Shown here: positions 1 through 5,198 of the stretch, piece after piece
Layout: each line of letters starts with the position of its first letter
How positions within the stretch are numbered: position 1 is the first letter of the stretch
Assembly (NCBI GenBank): GCA_022771185.1
Contig: JALFCJ010000212.1
Coordinates: 1-5,198, forward strand
DNA from: Spirochaetales bacterium
GTDB lineage: Bacteria > Spirochaetota > Spirochaetia > Sphaerochaetales > Sphaerochaetaceae
Reading direction: 5' to 3'
Length of the DNA: 5,198 nt
The notes under the pieces: model-generated
What the model was told of the DNA's origin: nothing
What the model saw: the letters and a program-made list of their open reading frames with translations, nothing else
Databases searched by the model: none
Made by a program: the position numbers and the translations under genes

Positions 1-570
1 TATGACTTGGAAATGGTAATTACAGACACAAGAGGCTGCCATGCAGATTTGACAGACGAGTATGCGGCAGTTCCACCCGAGATGAGGGAAATAGCACACT
101 TCTACGGAAAAGAAAACCTTAGGGAAGTAGATTTCAATGCTTTTATCAGGGACTTGGGAAAGATCAGGGAATGCGTAAAGAACGACAGGGCTATTCTACG
201 CGCATACCACTTCTTCAAAGAGAACGACAGGGTCAGGTACATGCTTTCCGAATTGAAAGATGGTGATATAGACACATTCCTCTATAATGTAACAGAAAGT
301 GGAAACTCATCATTCAGATTCCTTCAGAATGTATACCCTTCATCATGCCCGAGTGAGCAGGGAGTATCGCTAGCAATCGCATTAAGCGAAGACATACTGG
401 ATGGAGAGGGAGCAGTCAGAGTTCATGGGGGTGGTTTTGCCGGCACTATTCAGGCTTACGTGCCAAAGAGACTTTTATCTAGATATATAGAAGGAATGGA
501 GAACCTATTTGGAAAAGAATGCACTACAGTAATATCAGTCAGGTCCCTACCTGTAGCACGAATATACTAA
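1..570 (+). CDS. galK: Galactokinase, C-terminal part (5' end outside window)
   Basis: The frame is open from base 1 to a TAA at 568-570 and gives 189 residues, about the C-terminal half of a galactokinase of roughly 390-430 residues. Galactokinase phosphorylates galactose with ATP to galactose-1-phosphate in the cytoplasm, the first step of the Leloir pathway. Seen: a CHADLTDEY segment followed by PPEM (about codons 13-28), which matches the GalK stretch after the galactose-binding core; RAYHFFKENDRV (about codons 66-77), matching the GalK R-A-x-H-V-x-x-E-N-x-R motif; and RVHGGGFAGTIQAYVP near codons 140-155, the third GHMP-kinase motif in its GalK form. The N-terminal GALKMO substrate motif and the ATP-binding GHMP motif lie outside the window. 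The TTG at 7 is an internal leucine codon, not a start. No frameshift is visible. A hairpin terminator follows 15 bases after the stop. The next gene is convergent, so this is the last gene of its transcript. Confidence 0.95.
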   Translation, partial: YDLEMVITDTRGCHADLTDEYAAVPPEMREIAHFYGKENLREVDFNAFIRDLGKIRECVKNDRAILRAYHFFKENDRVRYMLSELKDGDIDTFLYNVTESGNSSFRFLQNVYPSSCPSEQGVSLAIALSEDILDGEGAVRVHGGGFAGTIQAYVPKRLLSRYIEGMENLFGKECTTVISVRSLPVARIY

Positions 571-585
571 ACGATACTTAATCTG

Positions 586-617
586 CAGCCGGAGTTTTCA
601 CCCCGGCTGTTATTTTT
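586..617 (+). terminator. Intrinsic terminator after galK
   Basis: A perfect 7-bp GC-rich stem is visible: CAGCCGG at 586-592 and CCGGCTG at 603-609, with a 10-nt loop. It is followed at once by TTATTTTT, a T-rich tract on the + strand. This is a standard rho-independent terminator for galK. Read on the - strand, the same stem is followed by CAGATTAAG, without a U-run, so it should work poorly for the convergent GH4 gene, whose stop codon (616-618) lies in the T-tract. Confidence 0.85.
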
Positions 618-1959
618 ATCTCTTATAACTTGATGCAACAAGCATTTTATCAAAAAGCTCTTTTGCTTTATCTCTATTAAGACAATTCAACGGATCAGAA
701 AGGAAAGCTGAGAATAATAGCTCATTATCATTATTCCAGATTGCTTCCAATGTCATTTCCTGAATGTCAGACACTCTTCTTATCATATTCTGAACAGCTA
801 GTGGAGGCTCGGCAGATACTATCGGTCTAATCGAATTATCACTGATGAATCCATTGGACTCTACTATTCGTCCCTTTGGAAGGTAGGTAATCTGGCCTTC
901 ATTTGGTCTATTTATGTTCGTATAAAGAGTTCTGTCACCCATAAGAGAACGCATAATATCTACGCCCTCTTCATCGGATAGAGTAGCCTTCAACTCCTCA
1001 TCGTTGTAGACTTTCGCCTTCTTTCTCTTATCTTCCTCTACTCTCCATCTATATGGAGTACGTACCACTCCATATCTCCAGAAGTCTTCATCGCTGGTGA
1101 GGAAGAATGGCAGGAATTCAGATAAGTGTCTGTCACCCGCAGCACCTAGAGCGCCAAAGTCTCTGAGAAGTGAAAGAGCTACAAGGTGGTCACAATCAAA
1201 CCACTTCTCTTCCTCTACTCTCTTCTTAGCCACTTCAGTCATATCTTTATATGTGTTTTCATCTTCTGCAAGAGCTTTCAAACGTGGCATAAGGTCGATT
1301 CCATGCCAAGTGGCTCCTGTAACCCATGTAAAGTGGTTGACACCAGTAATATCAACCTTGATTTCTCTTCTATCTGGAACAGGTACGTCAAACCACTCTG
1401 CAACCTTCTCTGCAATAAATGTCTCGGTATGGAAGACTTCATGGCAGCATCCCAAAGCTTTTATTTCAGGAAATGCTTTGTACAAAGCGGCTGTACAAAG
1501 TGTCATAGGATTTGTGTAGTTGATTACCCAGGCGTCAGGACATACTTTCTTTATTGCTCTTGCAAATTCAAAGAAGAAGGGCAAAGCCCTACGAGCTCTC
1601 ATGATTCCTCCCGGTCCAGTGGTATCACCCACACTTTGAAGGATTCCATACTCTTCAGGAAGTAGCAGATCCCCCTTTCTGCACTCAATGTTTCCCGGTT
1701 CAATCGAGATGATGACCAAATCTACACCCTCGAGAGCCTTCTCAAGGTTATCTTCAGCAATAAACTTGAATCTTCCTTCGCTGTCGTTCACACGAAATGT
1801 CTGTTCTCCAACAGCAACGTTGTTCATTGCCGCTTTATGGTCTATATCATGAAGCACCACAGTTCCATGAGTCATCTTGTTATAAGCAAGATCTTTGAAA
1901 AACTGTATGGCCCACAGTCTGCTTCCTCCTCCAATAATGCAGATACGTGTTTCTTTCAT
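616..1959 (-). CDS. GH4 family NAD/metal-dependent glycosidase, probable alpha-galacturonidase (LplD-like)
   Basis: Complete 447-residue cytoplasmic enzyme of glycoside hydrolase family 4. These enzymes cleave glycosides by an NAD+-dependent redox-elimination mechanism with a divalent metal (usually Mn2+). Seen: an N-terminal Rossmann beta strand and dinucleotide loop (ICIIGGGSR, residues 6-14); D38-I-D at the end of strand 2; GDTTGPGGIMRARR (111-124), a GH4 hallmark; NYTNPM (147-152); CCHEVF (171-176), with Cys172 as the expected metal ligand; GVNHF (206-210), with His209 as the second expected ligand; and GDRHLSEF (275-282). From family knowledge, the four residues beginning at the metal-binding cysteine track substrate class: CHSV in MelA-type alpha-galactosidases, CNxP in 6-phospho-beta-glucosidases, and CHEV in the LplD group shown to be alpha-galacturonidase. 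LplD is also close to 446 residues. The exact substrate is inference. The start is set by the strong Shine-Dalgarno at 1967-1974. It diverges from the amidohydrolase gene and converges on galK. Many automatic pipelines would call it melA or 6-phospho-glucosidase. Confidence 0.9.
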   Translation of the reverse strand: MKETRICIIGGGSRLWAIQFFKDLAYNKMTHGTVVLHDIDHKAAMNNVAVGEQTFRVNDSEGRFKFIAEDNLEKALEGVDLVIISIEPGNIECRKGDLLLPEEYGILQSVGDTTGPGGIMRARRALPFFFEFARAIKKVCPDAWVINYTNPMTLCTAALYKAFPEIKALGCCHEVFHTETFIAEKVAEWFDVPVPDRREIKVDITGVNHFTWVTGATWHGIDLMPRLKALAEDENTYKDMTEVAKKRVEEEKWFDCDHLVALSLLRDFGALGAAGDRHLSEFLPFFLTSDEDFWRYGVVRTPYRWRVEEDKRKKAKVYNDEELKATLSDEEGVDIMRSLMGDRTLYTNINRPNEGQITYLPKGRIVESNGFISDNSIRPIVSAEPPLAVQNMIRRVSDIQEMTLEAIWNNDNELLFSAFLSDPLNCLNRDKAKELFDKMLVASSYKR

Positions 1960-1966
1960 ATCACAT

Positions 1967-1974
1967 CCTCCTTT
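1967..1974 (-). promoter_or_regulatory. Strong Shine-Dalgarno of the GH4 gene
   Basis: Read on the - strand this is AAAGGAGG, with 7 nt between it and the ATG at 1957-1959. It fixes the GH4 start codon. It is the only canonical ribosome binding site among the four gene starts in the window; the other three have none. Confidence 0.9.
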
Positions 1975-1990
1975 GTACTATTCTATCGAA

Positions 1991-2007
1991 GAAAAAAAGA
2001 AAAAAAG
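1991..2007. repeat. Tandem A7 homopolymer tract in divergent promoter region
   Basis: A G-A7-G-A7-G run is seen on the + strand: two exact heptamers of A separated by one G. In GH4 transcripts starting near 2021 it would form a U7-C-U7 stretch in the 5' leader. For the amidohydrolase promoter it lies about 50 bp upstream of the -35, where a bent A-tract could affect activity. Such runs are prone to length changes, but no length variation can be seen in one sequence. Confidence 0.7.
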
Positions 2008-2027
2008 AGACCAATAATTCATTTTCC

Positions 2028-2033
2028 ATTATA
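2028..2033 (-). promoter_or_regulatory. Candidate -10 box for the GH4 gene
   Basis: On the - strand these bases read TATAAT, a perfect sigma-70 -10 consensus. Transcription would start near 2021 and leave a leader of about 62 nt holding two U7 tracts and the Shine-Dalgarno. No good -35 hexamer lies 16-18 bp upstream (AAGAAT at 17 bp), so an activator may be needed, or the match may be chance in AT-rich DNA. A second possible -10, TAGAAT at 1980-1985 (- strand), also lacks a -35. Confidence 0.45.
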
Positions 2034-2057
2034 TTCTACCCTGTTTAATAATTCTTC

Positions 2058-2086
2058 TTGATACCTTTGCGCCAAATAATTATCCT
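2058..2086 (+). promoter_or_regulatory. Sigma-70-type promoter of the amidohydrolase gene, leaderless geometry
   Basis: TTGATA (2058-2063), a 17-bp spacer, then TATCCT (2081-2086). The -35 matches consensus at 5 of 6 positions and the -10 at 4 of 6. Only 6 nt separate the -10 from the ATG at 2093, so a start 7 nt past the box would fall on the A of the ATG and give a leaderless mRNA. This agrees with the lack of a Shine-Dalgarno. Confidence 0.6.
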
Positions 2087-2092
2087 CAAGTC

Positions 2093-2986
2093 ATGATTAT
2101 CGATTCCCATGCCCATATTTTCTCGTCGCTCTCTGGCTTCGGTGCAGATGGTGAACTAAAGCCTCTAGAAAATGGAAAAGCAGTTTGGAGTAACGGTGAA
2201 GTCATCCAGCTTCTTCCTCCTAGCTACGAGAAGACAGAGTTTCCCATCTCATCTCTTCTGTCGGTGATGGACAGCAACAATATTGATAAAGCTGTATTGC
2301 TTCAAGGAGGTTTTCTAGGCTTCGATAACTATGGTATCTATGAAGCCGTCAAAGCACATAGAGATAGAATTACAGGAGCCTTTACAATAGATCCATTCTG
2401 CAGGAATGTGGATAAAATCCTCTCAAATCTTCTTTTAAAGGATATCGATGCCTTTAAATTCGAAGTTTCAACTGGCTGTGGCTTAATGGGCATTCACCAC
2501 ACTTTCCCCATAGACGGCGACATGATATATTCCATATATAAACGCTTATATGGAAAGATTAGGACCATTGCCTTCGACCTTGGTTCTCCTGGAGACGAAA
2601 GCCACCAAGTGGAGGCAGTAAAAAAGATTGCAGAAGATTTTCCTTCATTTAATATTGTTGTCTGTCACCTTTCTTCTCCAAGAAGAAATCAGGACGAGAA
2701 TATTAAGAAAGAACTGGAGATGCTGCGAAAAGATAACATCTTTTTTGATACTGCTGCACTATTTTGGAAGACAAGAATAGAAGAATACCCATTCAACACA
2801 GCAAGAAGTTATATAACGTATGCAAGAGACATTGTAGGAGCAGAGCACTTAATGTGGGGTAGCGATGCACCAAGCACTCTTGTACAAGTACCTCTTTCAG
2901 AGCAGTTGAGTTATTCAAAAGGTATATTCAGCGAAAAAGAAGAAGAGTGGTACTTTTACAAGACAGCAGAAAAGATTTACTTTTGA
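2093..2986 (+). CDS. Amidohydrolase-2 (COG2159-like) superfamily metal-dependent hydrolase
   Basis: Complete 297-residue protein with no signal peptide, so probably cytoplasmic. The family folds as a TIM barrel with a metal in the active site and includes hydrolases, lactonases and decarboxylases acting on small acids and lactones. Seen: DSHAHIF (residues 4-10), giving the H-x-H metal pair His6/His8; FKFEV around Lys122; VVCHLSS with His192; and WGSDAP with Asp258, the usual strand-8 acid. At the strand where many members have a metal or substrate His (H-x-G), this protein reads FDLGSPGDESH (161-171), with Asp162 in that place; this looks like a subfamily trait rather than damage. The start is the first possible one: in frame, no ATG, GTG or TTG occurs between the stop at 2015-2017 and 2093. 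There is no Shine-Dalgarno. It shares a 133-nt divergent promoter region with the GH4 gene, which suggests a linked substrate such as an aldonolactone or uronate derivative; this is inference. Its last 10 bp overlap the convergent kinase gene. Confidence 0.85.
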   Translation: MIIDSHAHIFSSLSGFGADGELKPLENGKAVWSNGEVIQLLPPSYEKTEFPISSLLSVMDSNNIDKAVLLQGGFLGFDNYGIYEAVKAHRDRITGAFTIDPFCRNVDKILSNLLLKDIDAFKFEVSTGCGLMGIHHTFPIDGDMIYSIYKRLYGKIRTIAFDLGSPGDESHQVEAVKKIAEDFPSFNIVVCHLSSPRRNQDENIKKELEMLRKDNIFFDTAALFWKTRIEEYPFNTARSYITYARDIVGAEHLMWGSDAPSTLVQVPLSEQLSYSKGIFSEKEEEWYFYKTAEKIYF

Positions 2987-4278
2987 TGTTTTGGAATAAG
3001 AATTACTGCCTTAGTACCTACATCAGGAGTACTATTGATCACAAGTTCACCATTACACATTGTCTTTAGTCTCATTCTTGTGTTTCTGAGTCCTACATGG
3101 TCCATTGTGACTTTTTTATCTGTATCGAAGCCTACTCCATTGTCTTCACATACAACCATAAAGAAGTCTGAGTCTTCTGTTGTTCTGATTCTTACATATC
3201 CGCTCTCTTCTTTTGGAGACACTCCATGCTTTACAGCATTCTCAACAAGAATCTGCAAAGATAATGGAGGAAGAAGAAAATCCACTGTGTTTATATCGTA
3301 CTCGACACTTAAATGGTCTTGAAACCTCAGTTTTTCAATGTAAAGGTAGTTCTCAACATGGTGTAATTCTTCAGTAAAACTTACACATCTTACATGGTCA
3401 AGGCTAGTCATGTTTTCTCTGAGGTAGTCTGCAAAATGATCTATGGCATCTACGGCAGTATGTGGATCTCTGGTTATAAGAGACCTGATTATATTAAGTG
3501 TATTAAAGAGAAAGTGTGGCTTTATCTGGCTAAGCATAACTTTGACTTTCTCACTCTCCAGTTCAGCCTTTGCAGCCTCCCTGGCCTCTTCGGCATCTAC
3601 AATTCTCTCTTTTTGAACATTTAGATATACCATCAAGATTCCCATGAAAGAGAATGTCGGAGCAAGATACATACCGAAGAATATCTGCTCTGAAAGCAGA
3701 CCCAGAATAGGGAGAGCAGCAAATCCAAAGAGATATATAATGTGCTTTTTATGCTTTTTATCTTCTGTACGACTGTAATCCATCAACATCAGGACTACAA
3801 ACCAGACCATATATATTATAGTGAATAGAGTGTTGATCCAATAATACTTTCCTCTTGTATATATTCCGTTTTGATATGAAAAGAATATTCCTGTAAAAAA
3901 ATTGACTATTAGGCATAAAAAAGAGCCTATAGTCGGAAGAGAAGAACAGATGAAGAATGCTTTGGCCCTATCCTTTGTGTGACGAAGAGAAATAAAGGAA
4001 TAAGCATATATAAGCCAAATCCACCATGACAAACTAGGGAAAAGATAGTTGCAAAAACCAGCAACAGACCCAATAAATACACCAAGACTCGTCATTACAT
4101 CCATACAGAACCAAGATATCAAGTCTGTAAATGTAACAAACAATAGGGATACCAACATCGTATTGAATACTGGTTGTCCTACATCTTTTTTATTCTTGAT
4201 TGAATTCAATAAGACTATCAACTCGCCGATTATTGCAATTAAGTCTATAGATACCAATATCAATACGTTGTCAAGCAT
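2977..4278 (-). CDS. LytS/YpdA-type sensor histidine kinase with multi-pass membrane input domain
   Basis: Complete 433-residue integral membrane kinase. Residues about 4-220 form some seven or eight hydrophobic helices (roughly 4-26, 38-59, 64-80, 83-98, 106-131, 146-167, 178-197, 203-220), resembling the 7TM input region of some histidine kinases, with GIYTRGKYYW (138-147) in a likely external loop. A charged, probably coiled-coil linker (about 222-248) leads to the His_kinase domain QIKPHFLFNTLN (251-262), with His255 the expected phosphoacceptor. The ATPase domain follows: N-box LVENAVKHG (344-352), G1 box EDNGVGFD (378-385) and G2-like GLRNTRMRL (396-404). Such kinases usually phosphorylate LytTR- or AraC-type response regulators. 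None is adjacent: the gene is flanked by a convergent amidohydrolase and a divergent MATE gene. An in-frame TAG at 4288-4290 (- strand) makes the ATG at 4276-4278 the first possible start. No Shine-Dalgarno precedes it. The signal sensed is unknown. Confidence 0.92.
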   Translation of the reverse strand: MLDNVLILVSIDLIAIIGELIVLLNSIKNKKDVGQPVFNTMLVSLLFVTFTDLISWFCMDVMTSLGVFIGSVAGFCNYLFPSLSWWIWLIYAYSFISLRHTKDRAKAFFICSSLPTIGSFLCLIVNFFTGIFFSYQNGIYTRGKYYWINTLFTIIYMVWFVVLMLMDYSRTEDKKHKKHIIYLFGFAALPILGLLSEQIFFGMYLAPTFSFMGILMVYLNVQKERIVDAEEAREAAKAELESEKVKVMLSQIKPHFLFNTLNIIRSLITRDPHTAVDAIDHFADYLRENMTSLDHVRCVSFTEELHHVENYLYIEKLRFQDHLSVEYDINTVDFLLPPLSLQILVENAVKHGVSPKEESGYVRIRTTEDSDFFMVVCEDNGVGFDTDKKVTMDHVGLRNTRMRLKTMCNGELVINSTPDVGTKAVILIPKHQK

Positions 4279-4281
4279 AAA

Positions 4282-4310
4282 AGTATACTATCACAGCACA
4301 ATGAAAACAA
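4282..4310 (-). promoter_or_regulatory. Candidate promoter of the histidine kinase gene, leaderless geometry
   Basis: On the - strand, TTGTTT (4305-4310) is followed after 17 bp by TATACT (4282-4287), only 3 nt before the ATG. An overlapping box, TAGTAT (4285-4290), stands 6 nt before the ATG, the right distance for a transcript starting on the ATG itself, but it lacks a good -35. The region holds the 8-bp palindrome AGTATACT (4282-4289). Either reading leaves almost no 5' UTR. Confidence 0.4.
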
Positions 4311-4341
4311 AAAGCGAAAGAAAGAGAAAAGAGCCACTATA

Positions 4342-4370
4342 TTGATTTCTTTTCCCTTCATTCATAGAAT
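4342..4370 (+). promoter_or_regulatory. Sigma-70-type promoter of the MATE gene, near-leaderless geometry
   Basis: TTGATT (4342-4347), a 17-bp spacer, then TAGAAT (4365-4370), matching consensus at 4 of 6 and 5 of 6 positions. Nine nt separate the -10 from the ATG at 4380, so the transcript should begin 0-3 nt before the start codon. The TAG of the -10 is also an in-frame stop for the MATE frame. A purine-rich stretch (about 4304-4334) just upstream of the -35 could serve as an UP-like element. Confidence 0.6.
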
Positions 4371-4379
4371 CCATATGCT

Positions 4380-5198
4380 ATGGGTGATGATAAAAGAGTT
4401 TCTAATGGTATTACTGAAGGTGTGATTTGGAAACAAATCTTGTTATTTTTCTTCCCTATTCTCTTCGGAACTCTTTTTATGACTCTCTACAACACAGTGG
4501 ATGCTGTAATCGTCGGCCAGATACTGGGAAAAGAAGCTTTGGCTGCAGTTTCCGGAGGAACCAGCACACTTACAAATCTTATAATAGGTTTCTTCAACGG
4601 TATGGCAAGCGGCGCAACTGTAGTAATAAGCCAGTTCTATGGAGCGAAGGATGAAGATAAGGTAAAAAAGAGCCTCCACACAGCAATGGCCCTCTCTCTA
4701 TTGTTTGGTTTATGCATCTCTGTTTTAGGCTATATTCTGACAAACCCTATGCTAAATCTGATGGCTACGCCAGACGATATATTTCCACTGGCATCCACCT
4801 ATCTTCATATATATTTTATCGGATCAATTGGACTAGTTGTCTTTAATATGTCTTCAGGCGTATTAAGAGCATTCGGAGATTCAAAGCATCCATTGTGGTT
4901 CCTGATTCTAGGTACATTATTAAATATCGCCCTCGACATAATGTTTATAGCTGTCCTTAAGCGTGGTGTAAGAGGAGCAGCGGAAGCCACTGTCATAAGT
5001 CAGGCTGTAGCGGCATTGGCTACTCTTATATTTCTGGCCACTAGAAAGGGACTGGAGAAAATGGAAGTAAAGAAAATGGCGACTATGGATAGAATCATCC
5101 TCAATAAAATGCTAGCCATAGGACTTCCCGGAGGCATACAATCTGTAATGTACAATATCTCAAACATGATCATTCAGACTAATGTAAACTCTTTTGGA
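4380..5198 (+). CDS. MATE family multidrug/cation efflux transporter, N-terminal part (3' end outside window)
   Basis: An open frame of 273 codons runs off the right edge; full-length MATE proteins have about 440-470 residues and 12 membrane helices, so a little more than half is present. These inner-membrane pumps expel drugs or metabolites in exchange for Na+ or H+. Seen: a short charged N-terminus (MGDDKRVSNGITEG); helix 1 with PILFGTLFMTLYNTVDAVIVG (split at residues 26-46), where Asp41 is in the conserved N-x-x-D-x-x-x-x-G pattern; LRAFGDSKHP (162-171), followed by a helix with LLNIALD (180-186), a typical MATE signature; and LPGGIQSVMYNIS (249-261), which begins the second six-helix half. 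About six helices and part of a seventh are covered. An in-frame TAG at 4365-4367 with no start codon before 4380 fixes the start. No Shine-Dalgarno is present. It is divergent from the kinase gene across 101 bp, so the kinase might control it, though nothing here proves this. The transported substrate cannot be told. Confidence 0.93.
   Translation, partial: MGDDKRVSNGITEGVIWKQILLFFFPILFGTLFMTLYNTVDAVIVGQILGKEALAAVSGGTSTLTNLIIGFFNGMASGATVVISQFYGAKDEDKVKKSLHTAMALSLLFGLCISVLGYILTNPMLNLMATPDDIFPLASTYLHIYFIGSIGLVVFNMSSGVLRAFGDSKHPLWFLILGTLLNIALDIMFIAVLKRGVRGAAEATVISQAVAALATLIFLATRKGLEKMEVKKMATMDRIILNKMLAIGLPGGIQSVMYNISNMIIQTNVNSFG

Noticed and set aside
179..232. 12-bp direct repeat AGAACGACAGGG at 179-190 and 221-232 in galK
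   Set aside because: Both copies encode similar NDR residues in the same frame of a conserved protein region; this is coding coincidence, not a mobile or regulatory repeat.
1097..1665. Open frames of 140 and 159 codons on the + strand opposite the GH4 gene
   Set aside because: They lie antisense to a well-supported GH4 coding sequence, have cysteine- and serine-rich compositions typical of antisense frames, and show no recognisable domain.
1..1959. galK and the GH4 gene as a galactoside-utilisation operon
   Set aside because: The genes are convergent and separated by a terminator, and the GH4 motif suggests a galacturonide rather than a galactoside substrate.
2530..2555. 9-bp perfect inverted repeat (TTCCATATA / TATATGGAA) with an 8-nt loop inside the amidohydrolase gene
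   Set aside because: It is AT-rich, has no T-tract after it, and lies in mid coding sequence, so it is probably chance; no function is supported.
4375..4425. Alternative ATG at 4375 opening a 16-codon frame that overlaps the MATE start
   Set aside because: It ends quickly at a TGA, has no Shine-Dalgarno, and would probably lie at or upstream of the predicted transcription start. The ATG at 4380 opens the long conserved frame.
4443..4679. 78-codon frame on the - strand opposite the MATE gene
   Set aside because: It is fully antisense to the conserved MATE N-terminus, with low-quality composition and no domain.
1..5198. CRISPR array, tRNA or rRNA genes, insertion sequence, prophage or toxin-antitoxin system
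   Set aside because: No spaced direct repeats, cloverleaf-like sequence, transposase motifs or small paired genes were seen; coding sequence and short intergenic regions account for nearly all of the window.

Overview
This 5.2 kb window is a compact bacterial chromosome segment of moderate-to-low GC. It holds five protein genes, two of them cut by the window edges, and no RNA gene, insertion sequence, CRISPR array or prophage signal. The proteins (a Firmicutes/Spirochaete-style galactokinase, an LplD-type GH4 glycosidase, a LytS-like 7TM histidine kinase, a MATE pump) suggest a carbohydrate-fermenting anaerobe, perhaps a spirochaete or a Clostridia-like Firmicute. I cannot fix the taxon from sequence alone.

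Layout: (1) 1-570 (+), the C-terminal half of galactokinase (galK), followed by an intrinsic terminator at 586-617. (2) 616-1959 (-), a complete NAD/metal-dependent GH4 glycosidase with a CHEV motif, which points to alpha-galacturonidase rather than alpha-galactosidase. (3) 1960-2092, a 133-nt divergent promoter region with a tandem A7 tract and three AATAATT heptamers. (4) 2093-2986 (+), a TIM-barrel amidohydrolase of the amidohydrolase-2 (COG2159-like) superfamily. (5) 2977-4278 (-), a LytS/YpdA-type sensor histidine kinase whose end overlaps the amidohydrolase end by 10 bp. (6) 4279-4379, a 101-nt divergent promoter region. (7) 4380-5198 (+), the N-terminal 273 residues of a MATE-family efflux transporter, running off the right edge.

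No two neighbouring genes are co-directional, so each gene visible here appears to be its own transcription unit. The GH4 enzyme and the amidohydrolase share a divergent promoter region and may act together on a uronide or other sugar derivative (inference). The kinase has no response regulator beside it in the window. Galactokinase feeds galactose into the Leloir pathway and is probably independent of the GH4 gene, which converges on it across the terminator.

The most interesting signal is in translation initiation. The GH4 gene has a textbook Shine-Dalgarno. The amidohydrolase, kinase and MATE genes have none, and instead carry -10-like boxes within 3-9 nt of the only possible start codon, which predicts leaderless or nearly leaderless mRNAs. 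I did not find a clearly new biological system; the rest is ordinary metabolic and membrane gene content.
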